DNA from: an uncultured beta proteobacterium
GTDB taxonomy: Bacteria > Pseudomonadota > Gammaproteobacteria > Burkholderiales > Burkholderiaceae
Length of the DNA stretch: 27,384 nt
Direction of reading: 5' to 3'
NCBI GenBank assembly: GCA_903827075.1
Contig: CAIKGX010000200.1
Location: 1 to 27,384, forward strand
Below the pieces are notes generated by a model. That model saw nothing but the letters and a program-made list of their open reading frames with translations, was not told where the DNA came from and searched no databases. The position numbers were made by a program, and so were the translations under genes. Shown piece by piece: positions 7,651 through 16,103 of the stretch; the first letter of the stretch is position 1; every line of letters begins with the position of its first letter.

Positions 7651-7670
7651 TAGCCACCCAAGGGTGGCTA
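7651..7670. terminator. perfect hairpin between convergent pilin and moaC genes
   Basis: TAGCCACCC-AA-GGGTGGCTA is a 20-base perfect palindrome located 33 bases after the pilin stop and 9 bases beyond the moaC stop. The downstream T content on the plus strand is modest (AATTATTTCTT). It probably terminates pilin transcription and may stabilise mRNA 3' ends on both strands. Confidence 0.6.
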
Positions 7671-7679
7671 AATTATTTC

Positions 7680-8156
7680 TTACGCAGCCTTCCACTCCCC
7701 AGACTTGCCACCACTCTTTTCCAAGAGCTTGATATCACCCATCACCATGCCACGGTCTACTGCTTTGCACATATCGTAGATTGTGAGTAGGGCAACTTGG
7801 ACTGCGGTGAGGGCTTCCATTTCTACGCCAGTGGGTCCCGTAGTTTCTGCTCTGACTTGGCAGCGAATACTACTTTCTTCCTTGTTCAACTTAAACTCTA
7901 GGCTTACATGGCTTAGGGCTAAGGGGTGGCAGAGCGGAATAAGGTCAGATGTTCTCTTGGATGCCTGAATACCCGCTATACGGGCAATACCCAAGACATC
8001 CCCCTTTTTATGCGCTCCCATCTCGATCAATTGGAAGGTTTCAGGAAGCATCGTAATCGTACCAGTAGCAATAGCAATTCGGTGGGTATTGGGCTTATCG
8101 CCAACATTGACCATGTGGGCTTGTCCGTTGTCATCAAAATGAGTTAGTTTGTTCAT
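7680..8156 (-). CDS. moaC: cyclic pyranopterin monophosphate synthase MoaC
   Basis: MoaC converts the MoaA product (3',8-cH2GTP) into cyclic pyranopterin monophosphate in molybdenum cofactor synthesis. The 158-residue protein has LTHFDDNGQAHMVNVGDK at the start, the LIPLCHPLALSH motif, and catalytic D128 and K131 in DMCKAVDRG; these two fall at the same numbers as in E. coli MoaC. The start is the ATG at 8156 (MNKLTH); the frame continues 15 codons upstream but that part would cross the divergent protease gene start at 8180. No other mo-cofactor gene is nearby. Confidence 0.96.
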   Translation of the reverse strand: MNKLTHFDDNGQAHMVNVGDKPNTHRIAIATGTITMLPETFQLIEMGAHKKGDVLGIARIAGIQASKRTSDLIPLCHPLALSHVSLEFKLNKEESSIRCQVRAETTGPTGVEMEALTAVQVALLTIYDMCKAVDRGMVMGDIKLLEKSGGKSGEWKAA

Positions 8157-8179
8157 GGGATAAGTTTTACCATATAGGA

Positions 8180-9898
8180 ATGGAAGTGCAAAACATAGCA
8201 AATTACCCCTCTTTATTTCATCGAATTCTGGCTAGTCAGCTCATTCTAGTAATGGCGTTTTCTGGCGCCGGGTCTGTTTTTGCTGCTGGCCAAGCCACCT
8301 CAACAGTGTCTAGCGATGTCTCAGTACAAGGGGATTCTGCTGCTTTGCAAAATATCGGAAGGGCCATGCAATCTCCAGAAGCCAGATCATCCAATTTACC
8401 TCCGCGCCCTCAGAATCTGAGTCAGCCAACTTTTGTATTGCCCGATATGGGCGACCCTGGTGGAGATAGCTTAAGCCGTTTGGATGAGAAAAAGTATGGC
8501 GAAATGATTATGCGTCAGATTCGACCAGATCCCGATTATTCAAATGATTTGCCGATTTATGACTTCTTAAATCAAATGGAGCGTCGTTTGTTGCAGGCTG
8601 CCAAAAAGTTGCAGTTAGGCGGTGCGAATGAGCAGGGTAGTGGGGCTTATAACTTTGAAGTATTTGCTGTAAAAGATAGCAGCATTAATGCGTTTGCATT
8701 ACCTGGTGGGTTTATTGGTTTTCATACGGGATTATTAACGAGTGCCGAGTCAGACTCAGAAGTGGCTTCAGTTATGGGACATGAAACCGGCCACGTTTTA
8801 CAGCGGCATTTAGCGCGTCAAATGGATCAGCAAGCTACTAATACCATGATTGCTTTGGCTGGCATTCTTCTTGGTGCATTAGCAGCATCTCGCAATCCTG
8901 GAGCTGCCTCTGGATTGATGCAAGGTGGTCAGGCAGTTGCTGTCAATAACCAGCTTTCGTATTCTAGAGATGCAGAGCGTGAGGCAGATCGCATTGGTTT
9001 TCAGATCTTAGCAGCAAGTGGTTACGACGTAAGTGGTGCCCCTGGGTTTTTCCAGCGTCTGCAAAAAGCAACTGGAATCATGGATAGCGGTGTGCCCTCC
9101 TATGTGCGTACCCACCCATTAACCACAGACCGAATTGCTGACATGCAAGATCGGGCGCGCAATGTACCAGCTAGAAATGTTTCTACGGCGATTGAGTTTT
9201 ATTTTATTAAAGCGCGTGCTCGCATGGAGCAGTCGGGAAGTTCTAGTGGCATGTATGATCTCAAGAATACTTTTGAGGGTTTTAGCAAGCAAACTATAGT
9301 AGGCAAACAAATCGAAGGCTATTATGGTTTAGCACTCATTGCTCAAAAGCAAGGGCGTATTGACCAGGCTGAAAATTATTTACAGCAAGCTCGTAATCTC
9401 GCTAATAGCGCCAGCGCACCAGGATCCCCCATTCAGAGACAGTCCTTATCATTGGACATTACTGCTTCTGAATTGGCGCTCGCTAAAGGTAAAAGTGAAG
9501 AGGCTTTGCGGATTGCCCAAACCACTTTGCAAGCGTATCCCCAGTCTTATGCTGCTGGCGCAGCGATGATGAATGCATATCTAAAATTAGGTCGCACCAA
9601 TGATGCGATCACTTGGCTTAAAGCGCGTACTAGATCACAGCCCAATGAAGTAGTTTGGTGGACGCTACTCTCTAGTGCTTATGATCAGGATAAGAATGTA
9701 CCCATGCGTCATTACGCTCTAGGGGAAAAATATGCACTTGAGGGTGCGTGGCCTTCTGCTATTGAACAATTGAAAATAGCCAGAGCATCTGGGGGCGCTA
9801 ATTTTTATCAGAATTCAAGTATTGATGCGCGCTTGCGAGAAATGCAAAGACAATATCAAGAAGAGCTTAAGGAGCAGGGCAAGAGAGCTCCAGGTTAG
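8180..9898 (+). CDS. BepA-like periplasmic M48 metalloprotease with TPR tail
   Basis: This 572-residue exported zinc protease resembles BepA (YfgC), which assists or degrades LptD and BAM-related outer-membrane proteins. A hydrophobic signal segment (residues 15-36, ending VFAAG) precedes the peptidase domain. The zinc motif is HETGH at 201-205, the third ligand is Glu266 in EREAD, and H313 in RTHPL matches the BepA switch histidine region. Residues about 330-560 hold TPR-like helical repeats. It is longer than E. coli BepA (about 487) mainly through a Ser/Gln-rich N-terminal linker. The ATG at 8180 follows ATAGGA with almost no spacing, so the GTG at 8186 is an alternative start. It is divergent from moaC, and its stop overlaps the next gene by 4 bases. 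Confidence 0.92.
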   Translation: MEVQNIANYPSLFHRILASQLILVMAFSGAGSVFAAGQATSTVSSDVSVQGDSAALQNIGRAMQSPEARSSNLPPRPQNLSQPTFVLPDMGDPGGDSLSRLDEKKYGEMIMRQIRPDPDYSNDLPIYDFLNQMERRLLQAAKKLQLGGANEQGSGAYNFEVFAVKDSSINAFALPGGFIGFHTGLLTSAESDSEVASVMGHETGHVLQRHLARQMDQQATNTMIALAGILLGALAASRNPGAASGLMQGGQAVAVNNQLSYSRDAEREADRIGFQILAASGYDVSGAPGFFQRLQKATGIMDSGVPSYVRTHPLTTDRIADMQDRARNVPARNVSTAIEFYFIKARARMEQSGSSSGMYDLKNTFEGFSKQTIVGKQIEGYYGLALIAQKQGRIDQAENYLQQARNLANSASAPGSPIQRQSLSLDITASELALAKGKSEEALRIAQTTLQAYPQSYAAGAAMMNAYLKLGRTNDAITWLKARTRSQPNEVVWWTLLSSAYDQDKNVPMRHYALGEKYALEGAWPSAIEQLKIARASGGANFYQNSSIDARLREMQRQYQEELKEQGKRAPG

Positions 9899-10509
9899 TC
9901 AACTGGGTTTTTGATGTAGTGAAAGCGTTCACTTAATTCTTTAGAGTGAATAGCTTCTAGTGGTAATGCTTGACCATTCCAATTCCATGACCCCCTAAAA
10001 CTACAGGCCTCTTCATGTATCTTTGCTAGATCTGTAAATAGGCCTAGGTCATGATCTAGCAGCAGGGCAACAGTTAAACAATCTTTTTGGGCGAATTGGT
10101 CTTCATCTGCCATCTCGTAGAGTGTCTGCTGAAGGTGGCCCGCAATGTAAATATTACCTGTCTCGTCACTAAGCGCGGCTTGAGGATGCATTGCAGTATC
10201 ACATTGTGTGAGTAATTTCATACCAGTGTCACTTGGGCTAATTCGTGCAATCCACGGAGTAGCATCTAGCGTAATGAAAACGCGCTGCGGCCCATTTTGA
10301 AAAAAGTATCTGCCCAAAGAATCGCAAGCATAGTTTCTAGAAATGAACTCATTTAAGGCGCGGTGTTGAATAATATTGCCAGGCAGCCTGTTTTCTTGGG
10401 CATATTCATCTCGCATTCGCCATTGACCTCGGCGATCTAAGGCAAGCCAGCCAAAGCAATGGGGAACATTAGGCCACTTTACGAGTGACCGAATTACTTT
10501 CTCATCCAT
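9895..10509 (-). CDS. conserved cytosolic protein of unknown function
   Basis: This 204-residue protein has no signal peptide or membrane segment. Landmarks are PNVPHCFGWLALDRRGQWR near the start, QHRALNEFISRNYACDSLGRYFFQNGPQRVFITLD in the middle (read in two parts, residues 48-82), and FRGSWNWNG near residue 172. It resembles DUF proteins seen in Burkholderiales, but I cannot name the family reliably. Aromatic-rich conserved segments suggest a compact alpha/beta fold. It is the last gene of the minus-strand run from ilvE, 24 bases after the SnoaL-like gene, and its stop overlaps the convergent protease gene stop in TTAG. Confidence 0.8.
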   Translation of the reverse strand: MDEKVIRSLVKWPNVPHCFGWLALDRRGQWRMRDEYAQENRLPGNIIQHRALNEFISRNYACDSLGRYFFQNGPQRVFITLDATPWIARISPSDTGMKLLTQCDTAMHPQAALSDETGNIYIAGHLQQTLYEMADEDQFAQKDCLTVALLLDHDLGLFTDLAKIHEEACSFRGSWNWNGQALPLEAIHSKELSERFHYIKNPVD

Positions 10510-10533
10510 TGGCTTGAGAATGTTTGATGATAA

Positions 10534-10968
10534 TTAGTGCAGACCGTGTGGCGTAGAGGGTGCATCAAAGGTATCCGCAGTTGAATGGCTAGCATGCAAA
10601 TGGGCGATGCGCCAACCCTGACTGTCTTGAAGTAATACGAGCGTAATATTTAAAAAGAACGCTGCTTCAATTTGATCTGCCCTCAGATGAACTGCTTCTG
10701 TGGTGTCATAAATTGCCGCACCCAAAACGGAGTGACTAATGCAAGCAATCGGCTCAAGAAAGAGTGCTTGCTTAGCTAGCAAACGTTCAAGGCCAGCGCG
10801 AATTTCTGCATGTCCACTAAGACGTTGTCCTTCTGGCAGAACACAGGTAATGGAGTCATCATCCAACCAAATTGCCAGCGCCCCTTTCACATCTCGATGC
10901 TTTAATGATTCACGTAAGGCATCTACTACTTCATCAGCATTGTGAAAGAGTCTGGCAAGTTTTGGCAT
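10534..10968 (-). CDS. SnoaL-like / NTF2-fold protein
   Basis: This 144-residue protein has the pattern of the NTF2-like superfamily (SnoaL or DUF4440 groups): an N-terminal helix with DEVVDALRESLKHRDVKGALAIWLDDDSI (residues 12-40), then a C-terminal sheet with ITLVLLQDSQGWRIAHLHASHS. Members are small cone-shaped enzymes or binding proteins; the ligand or reaction cannot be inferred. It begins 3 bases after the waaF stop, so it is co-transcribed with waaF. Confidence 0.8.
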   Translation of the reverse strand: MPKLARLFHNADEVVDALRESLKHRDVKGALAIWLDDDSITCVLPEGQRLSGHAEIRAGLERLLAKQALFLEPIACISHSVLGAAIYDTTEAVHLRADQIEAAFFLNITLVLLQDSQGWRIAHLHASHSTADTFDAPSTPHGLH

Positions 10969-10971
10969 GGC

Positions 10972-12030
10972 TTACTTTCTGATGGCGGGAAATGAGTGAA
11001 GCGACTGAATGGTGTTGAAGACGTCTTCCGGAAGAATTTCTTTTAAACATTGTAGATGCCCTAAGGGACATTCTCTTTTATGACAGGGACTGCAGGGAAG
11101 ATTAAGCCAGAGTACTTTAGCCTGATCAGATAAAGGGGGTGTGTGATGTGGATCACTAGAGCCAAAAATGGCTATCTGAGAAACTTTTAGTGCGGCACCA
11201 ATATGCATAAGGCCTGAATCATTACTGACTAAGGCCTTACTGATACTAATCAGGGCGATAGCTTCATCTAGAGAAGTCTCCCCACACCAGTTATGTAGAT
11301 TGGGGTGATCTTCTGCTTGAGTGCTGACACTCTGAGCAAGAACATGATCCCCTTTACTTCCTAATAGGATGATGTGATTACTGAGATCATTGGCAATCAG
11401 ATCTTTAGCTAGCTTTGCAAAATGTTCTGTTGGCCAGCGTTTGCTTGGGCCGTATTCTGCACCAGGGCACAAAACGTAAATGTGTTGTTGATCAATCCCT
11501 ATATTGATTAATTTATGAATAACTGATTGCTTTGCGGCAATGGGAACTTGAAGTACAGGATTTGGCGCATCAAAGTTAGCAAGCTCAGTTGCATTCTCAA
11601 GAAGAGCGGCAAGAGCAAAGTAGTGCTGCGCCATGGGTGGGCGGTCGACCTTACTTGGATTATTTAGGGAGAAATTGATTAAGCCAAACCGCATTTCACC
11701 GCGGTACCCTATTCGAAACGGGATATTGGCAAGCCAAGGAATCAGTGCAGACTTAAGGCTATTGGGCAGAACAAAGCAAGCATCGTATCGCGTAGTTTGA
11801 ATTTGTTTTGCCAATTCTTTCCGTAGTTGCCATTGAAGCTTCCTATGCTCTAAGCTTGTCTCAATCACATGATGCACTTCAATACAGGCGCGATAAATAG
11901 GCGCTACCCATTTACTGGCTAGTACATCAATTTGTGCTTGTGGGTGTTTTGCTTTGAGATGTGCCAACAAGGGTTGGGACATCACTGCATCACCAATCCA
12001 GTTAGGGGCAATAATCAGAATACGCTTCAT
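10972..12030 (-). CDS. waaF: ADP-heptose:LPS heptosyltransferase II
   Basis: WaaF adds the second heptose to the LPS inner core on the cytoplasmic face. The 352-residue protein is a GT-B fold glycosyltransferase of family 9: KRILIIAPNWIGDAVMSQPL at the N-terminus, CPGAEYGPSKRWP in the middle and NDSGLMHIGAALKVSQIAIFGSSDP in the nucleotide-sugar site (residues about 270-295). A Cys cluster (CSPCHKRECPLGHLQC) near residues 318-333 is typical of WaaF and may bind metal. The start at 12030 gives the expected MKRILII. It lies 45 bases after the zinc-finger gene with a hairpin between. It shows that the organism makes heptose-containing LPS core. Confidence 0.95.
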   Translation of the reverse strand: MKRILIIAPNWIGDAVMSQPLLAHLKAKHPQAQIDVLASKWVAPIYRACIEVHHVIETSLEHRKLQWQLRKELAKQIQTTRYDACFVLPNSLKSALIPWLANIPFRIGYRGEMRFGLINFSLNNPSKVDRPPMAQHYFALAALLENATELANFDAPNPVLQVPIAAKQSVIHKLINIGIDQQHIYVLCPGAEYGPSKRWPTEHFAKLAKDLIANDLSNHIILLGSKGDHVLAQSVSTQAEDHPNLHNWCGETSLDEAIALISISKALVSNDSGLMHIGAALKVSQIAIFGSSDPHHTPPLSDQAKVLWLNLPCSPCHKRECPLGHLQCLKEILPEDVFNTIQSLHSFPAIRK

Positions 12031-12046
12031 GTCATGTATCCCGACA

Positions 12047-12068
12047 CAGCATCCCTTGCGGGATGCTG
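12047..12068 (-). terminator. hairpin between the zinc-finger gene and waaF
   Basis: CAGCATCCC and GGGATGCTG form a perfect 9-bp stem with a TTGC loop, 7 bases beyond the zinc-finger gene stop on the minus strand. There is no T-run after it, so it may be a weak terminator, an RNA-stability element or an attenuator that lowers waaF expression relative to ilvE. Confidence 0.45.
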
Positions 12069-12075
12069 AATGGGT

Positions 12076-12264
12076 TTAGTGCCCGTGGGGCTCGGTACCC
12101 GGAATGAGTTTATATTCAGTGCCGCAATAAGGACACTTCGCATCACCCGTTTTGGTGATATCTAAAAATACCCGTGGATGAGAGTTCCAACTGGGGGTTT
12201 TATTGGTAGGGCAATGCAAAGGCAAATCTTTGCCATCGATCATTACAGCTTGAGCTTGACTCAT
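12076..12264 (-). CDS. CHCC-type zinc-finger protein
   Basis: This 62-residue protein fits the zf-CHCC family (PF10276), whose mitochondrial relative NDUFS6 is a complex I accessory subunit. The metal ligands are C18, H29, C44 and C47 (HCPTNKTPSWNSHP ... CPYCGTEYKL). In betaproteobacteria it is commonly next to ilvE and waaF. The ATG at 12264 follows AAGGA at good spacing, 13 bases after the ilvE stop, so the two are co-transcribed. The function in bacteria is not established. Confidence 0.92.
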   Translation of the reverse strand: MSQAQAVMIDGKDLPLHCPTNKTPSWNSHPRVFLDITKTGDAKCPYCGTEYKLIPGTEPHGH

Positions 12265-12277
12265 CTTCAGATTCCTT

Positions 12278-13201
12278 TTACTTTACGTAAGTGAGCCACG
12301 ACTTGTATTTGTCGCTTCTACCGTAGACTGCATCAAAGTAGGTCTTCTGAATTATCTCAGTAATGGGGCCACGCTTGCCATCGCCAATGGTGCGATCATC
12401 TAATTCACGAATAGGCGTAACTTCGGCTGCGGTGCCAGTAAAGAAGGCTTCATCAGCAGAATAGATCTCATCGCGAGTAATACGTTTTTCGCGTAATTCA
12501 TAACCGAGATCTTTCACGATTTCAATAATGGAGTCACGGGTAATACCATCTAAGCAAGAAGCCAAGTCAGGGGTATAGACAATCCCATCGCTCACCATAA
12601 AGACGTTTTCACCAGAACCCTCGGAAACATAACCCTCGGTATCAAGCAATAGGGCTTCATCATATCCATTAGCCGTTACTTCTTGATTGGCCAAAATGGA
12701 GTTGATGTAATAGCCTGAGGCCTTGGCGCGCACTAGGGATGAATTCACAAAGTGGCGTGTAAATGAAGAGGTTTTGACGCGGATACCCTTATTTAGGCCA
12801 TCTTCACCCAAATATGCACCCCATTCCCAGGCGGCAATAGCGGTGTGAATCGTGTTGCCTTTAGGGGAAATGCCTAGTTTTTGGGAGCCAATAAAGATAA
12901 TAGGTCGGATATAGCAGGCTTCGAGCTTATTGCTATTTACCACCTCAATAATCCCGTTAGTAATCTCTTCTTTGCTGTAAGGCATGTTCATTTGGAAGAT
13001 CTTCGTTCCATTAAATAGGCGCTTAACATGCTCTGGAAGGCGGAAAATAGCGGTGCCTTGAGGGGTTTTATAGGCACGGATACCTTCAAAAACACCCATT
13101 CCGTAGTGGAGGCTGTGGGTGAGCACGTGAACATTCGCTTCACGCCAGGGAACGAGCTTCCCATCGGACCAAATGAAGCCATCGCGGTCGGACATCGACA
13201 T
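12278..13201 (-). CDS. ilvE: branched-chain amino acid aminotransferase
   Basis: IlvE transfers the amino group between glutamate and branched-chain 2-oxo acids, the last step of valine, leucine and isoleucine synthesis. The 307-residue class IV PLP enzyme has HYGMGVFEGIRAY (residues 32-44), the PLP lysine K160 in RAKASGYY, GYVSEGSGENVF for cofactor phosphate binding and FFTGTAAEVTPI near the C-terminus. Two ATG codons (13201 and 13195) lie at the start; the first is better placed after AAGGTAG. It heads the minus-strand run ilvE, zinc-finger gene, waaF, SnoaL-like gene, unknown gene, and is divergent from pgk with a 186-base control region. Confidence 0.97.
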   Translation of the reverse strand: MSMSDRDGFIWSDGKLVPWREANVHVLTHSLHYGMGVFEGIRAYKTPQGTAIFRLPEHVKRLFNGTKIFQMNMPYSKEEITNGIIEVVNSNKLEACYIRPIIFIGSQKLGISPKGNTIHTAIAAWEWGAYLGEDGLNKGIRVKTSSFTRHFVNSSLVRAKASGYYINSILANQEVTANGYDEALLLDTEGYVSEGSGENVFMVSDGIVYTPDLASCLDGITRDSIIEIVKDLGYELREKRITRDEIYSADEAFFTGTAAEVTPIRELDDRTIGDGKRGPITEIIQKTYFDAVYGRSDKYKSWLTYVK

Positions 13202-13387
13202 TTTTTCTACCTTTTGCGTCTGATAAATCGGGTTAATCGGGGCGCCAAGCCGGCAGGTTTTGGGCCTGGGCTCAGAATACGTCCAAGCCTTTATTGTAGA
13301 GCAGGCAGGGTAAGTTCTTTGGGCTCAGTTGACCTAGTCGATTTAGAATGGAGCATTCCTCATAAACCACCTTATTTACCCATCCAA

Positions 13388-14599
13388 ATGCCGGAATCCT
13401 TATTTAAAGTCAAACGCTTAAGCGAATTAGCCGAATCAGGCCTTTTGAAAGGGAAGCGGGTTTTTATTCGTGCTGACCTCAATGTTCCCCAGGATGATGT
13501 GGGCAATATTACCGAAGACACCCGAATTCGCGCCTCCATGCCAGCAGTGCAGATCTGCTTGGATGCCGGGGCTGCCGTAATGGTCACCTCTCACTTGGGG
13601 CGCCCAACCGAAGGTCAATTTAAGCCTGAAGATAGTTTGGCTCCTGTAGCCGATCGTATTGCCACCCTCTTAAACCGGAAAGTGCCTTTGATTAGTAATT
13701 GGGTAGAGGGCGGATTTGAAGTGAACCCAGGCGATTTAGTTCTGCTTGAAAACTGCCGATTGAACGTGGGCGAGAAAAAGAATAATGATGAGCTGGCAAA
13801 GAAGATTGCGGCTCTTTGCGATGTGTATGTGAACGATGCTTTTGGTACGGCGCATCGTGCCGAAGCAACTACCCATGGTGTAGCGAAGTTTGCACCTATT
13901 GCTTGTGCTGGCCCTTTAATGGCAGCGGAACTCGATGCCTTAAGCCGCGCCTTAGCAAGTCCAAAACGCCCCTTAGTAGCGATTGTTGCAGGCTCGAAAG
14001 TATCATCCAAGCTCACCATCTTGAAGGCTTTGGCTGATAAGGTAGATGAGCTCATCGTAGGCGGTGGTATTGCCAATACCTTTATGTTGGCCAAAGGTTT
14101 GCCAATTGGTAAATCATTAGCAGAACCAGATTTGGTAGAAGAAGCTAGAGAGATTATGGAGATCATGGAAAAGCGCGGTGCGCATGTTCCTATCCCTGAG
14201 GATGTCGTGGTTGCCAATGAACTTTCTCCATTGGCGCGCGCCAATCGGGTATCAGCAGATCAAGTGGCAGAAGATGACATGATTTTGGATATTGGACCTA
14301 AGACAGCCGCGCGTTTATCTACCATGCTTGCTCATGCTGGAACGATTGTTTGGAATGGCCCACTCGGTGTATTTGAAATTGATCAATTCGGTGGCGGCAC
14401 CAAAATGTTGGCAGCAGCCATTGCGCATTCACCCGCATTTTCTATTGCTGGCGGTGGTGATACCTTGGCAGCAATCGCTAAATATGGAATTGAAAATCAA
14501 GTGGACTATATCTCTACTGGTGGGGGAGCATTTTTAGAATTTTTGGAAGGCAAAACCTTGCCTGCCTTTGCAGTTCTTGCCGAAAGAGCGAAAGATTAA
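13388..14599 (+). CDS. pgk: phosphoglycerate kinase
   Basis: Pgk makes ATP and 3-phosphoglycerate from 1,3-bisphosphoglycerate and ADP. The 403-residue protein shows KRVFIRADLNVPQDD (residues 22-36), the substrate loop SHLGRPTEG, VNDAFGTAHR, VAGSKVSSKL and the nucleotide-site GGGDTLAAI near the C-terminus. The frame is open well above 13388, but that part is antisense to ilvE; the ATG at 13388 matches the family start (MPESLFKVKRLSEL), although it lacks a clear Shine-Dalgarno sequence. It is the first gene of a seven-gene run to Sua5; pyk starts 2 bases after its stop. Confidence 0.97.
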   Translation: MPESLFKVKRLSELAESGLLKGKRVFIRADLNVPQDDVGNITEDTRIRASMPAVQICLDAGAAVMVTSHLGRPTEGQFKPEDSLAPVADRIATLLNRKVPLISNWVEGGFEVNPGDLVLLENCRLNVGEKKNNDELAKKIAALCDVYVNDAFGTAHRAEATTHGVAKFAPIACAGPLMAAELDALSRALASPKRPLVAIVAGSKVSSKLTILKALADKVDELIVGGGIANTFMLAKGLPIGKSLAEPDLVEEAREIMEIMEKRGAHVPIPEDVVVANELSPLARANRVSADQVAEDDMILDIGPKTAARLSTMLAHAGTIVWNGPLGVFEIDQFGGGTKMLAAAIAHSPAFSIAGGGDTLAAIAKYGIENQVDYISTGGGAFLEFLEGKTLPAFAVLAERAKD

Positions 14600-14601
14600 A
14601 T

Positions 14602-16038
14602 ATGTTAAGAGCTACAAAAATCATTGCCACCTTAGGGCCTGCCTCAGAAAAGCCTGAAGTCTTGCGTGACATGATTCGTGCAGGAGTTGATGTAGTACGC
14701 ATGAACTTCTCCCACGGCACGGTTGCTGACCATAAAGCACGACATGATCTGGTTCGCAGTATCTCTACTGAACTGGGCAAAGAGGTCGGCATCATGGCTG
14801 ATCTTCAGGGTCCGAAAATTCGGGTAGGAAAGTTTGTTGAAAATAAAATTCTCTTAAAAGAGGGTGAGCAATTTATTTTGGACGTAGCCTGCGAGTTAGG
14901 CAATCAAGATAGAGTTGGTCTAGATTACAAAGAATTACCATCCGATGTCCGACCTGGTGATCGCCTTTTGTTGAATGATGGCCTTGTGGTCTTGCGCGTT
15001 GAGAGCGTCAAAGGAGGGGAAATTTTTACGCGGGTAGAACAAGGTGGCCCACTTTCCAATAACAAAGGCATCAATCGTGCTGGTGGCGGCTTAACTGCCC
15101 CTGCATTGACAGAAAAAGATATTACCGATTTAGATGCGGCCATTGCCATGGGTGTGGACTTTTTGGCGATTAGCTTTCCTAAAGACGGCGCTGATATGGC
15201 CTATGCCCGTCAGTTAGCAGATGCTGCTAGTGTGAAATATGGTGTTGGTAAAGTCAAAACTATTGCTAAAGTAGAGCGGGCAGAAGCGATAGAGCCTGCA
15301 GCCTTAGCAAGCATCATTGCCGAGAGTGACGGCATTATGGTTGCCCGTGGAGATTTAGCCATTGAAGTGGGTAACCCTGCGGTGCCAGCCCTGCAAAAGC
15401 GCATGATCAAGTTGGCCTTAGAGGCAGATAAATTTACGATCACGGCTACGCAGATGATGGAGTCCATGATTAATGCGCCAGTGCCCACGCGCGCTGAAGT
15501 GAGTGATGTTGCGAATGCTGTGCTTGATGGCACCGACGCAGTGATGTTGTCTGCTGAATCTGCTGCTGGCTTATATCCAGTACAAACCATTAAAGCGATG
15601 GCAGAGATTTGTGTGGAAGCTGAAAAGTCAAATAGTGTGCAATTGGATACGGATTTTTTGGATAAAACATTTACTCGCATTGATCAAACCATTGCGTTGG
15701 GTGCTTTATTTACCGCCCATCATTTAAATGCCGATGCTATTGCCGCCCTGACAGATTCTGGTTCAACAGCCATTTGGATGAGTCGTCACAATATTCATGT
15801 CCCCATCTTTGCTTTGACTTCGAAGATTGCTACGCAACGATCTTTAAGTACCTATCGCAATGTGTTCCCGATTGGCCTTGATTACACTAAAGACCGAGAT
15901 ACTGCATTGCAAGAGGTGGAGGACTGCTTAAAAAAATTGGGTGCCGTTAAGAAGGGTGGCACGGTTGTCCTGACTTCTGGTGAGCCCATGGGTGAGCCGG
16001 GCGGGACAAATACCCTCAAGATTATTCATGTGAAATAA
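14602..16038 (+). CDS. pyk: pyruvate kinase
   Basis: This enzyme converts phosphoenolpyruvate and ADP to pyruvate and ATP. At 478 residues it has normal length. Motifs seen are RATKIIATLGPAS at the start, MNFSHG (substrate arginine region just before), IMADLQGPKIRVGKF, ISFPKDGADMAYAR with the catalytic lysine, MVARGDLAIEVG and TATQMMESM (metal and PEP sites). The ISFP.DG..M.YAR pattern is closer to the AMP-activated PykA type than to PykF, by recollection. It starts 2 bases after the pgk stop, so translation is probably coupled. Confidence 0.97.
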   Translation: MLRATKIIATLGPASEKPEVLRDMIRAGVDVVRMNFSHGTVADHKARHDLVRSISTELGKEVGIMADLQGPKIRVGKFVENKILLKEGEQFILDVACELGNQDRVGLDYKELPSDVRPGDRLLLNDGLVVLRVESVKGGEIFTRVEQGGPLSNNKGINRAGGGLTAPALTEKDITDLDAAIAMGVDFLAISFPKDGADMAYARQLADAASVKYGVGKVKTIAKVERAEAIEPAALASIIAESDGIMVARGDLAIEVGNPAVPALQKRMIKLALEADKFTITATQMMESMINAPVPTRAEVSDVANAVLDGTDAVMLSAESAAGLYPVQTIKAMAEICVEAEKSNSVQLDTDFLDKTFTRIDQTIALGALFTAHHLNADAIAALTDSGSTAIWMSRHNIHVPIFALTSKIATQRSLSTYRNVFPIGLDYTKDRDTALQEVEDCLKKLGAVKKGGTVVLTSGEPMGEPGGTNTLKIIHVK

Positions 16039-16048
16039 GCTGCTCGTA

Positions 16049-16077
16049 TTGAGAGTATTTCCCTTTAATTTTTTATT
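16049..16077 (+). promoter_or_regulatory. possible internal promoter before fba
   Basis: TTGAGA (16049-16054) and TTTATT (16072-16077) are 17 bases apart in the 65-base pyk-fba gap, the longest gap in this operon. The -35 box is good and the -10 box weak. It could add extra transcription of fba and the purine genes. Confidence 0.28.
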
Positions 16078-16103
16078 TATTAACCTAGAATTAAGAGAAC
16101 GCC

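Noticed and set aside
13028..13387. Open frame upstream of pgk, in frame with it, 120 codons long
   Set aside because: Most of it is antisense to ilvE, and the pgk family N-terminus starts at the ATG at 13388.
13202..13387. sigma-70 promoters for pgk (TTGACC near 13329) and ilvE (minus-strand TACAAT near 13293-13298)
   Set aside because: Neither has a partner box at acceptable spacing; TAGAAT is only 9 bases from TTGACC.
13615..14244. 209-codon minus-strand frame within pgk
   Set aside because: It is a shadow of the well-supported pgk frame, Ser/Ala-rich with no motif. The same applies to the antisense frames in sucC/sucD (4859-5326, 5831-6214), pyk (15210-15680), the TerC gene (6530-6850) and groEL.
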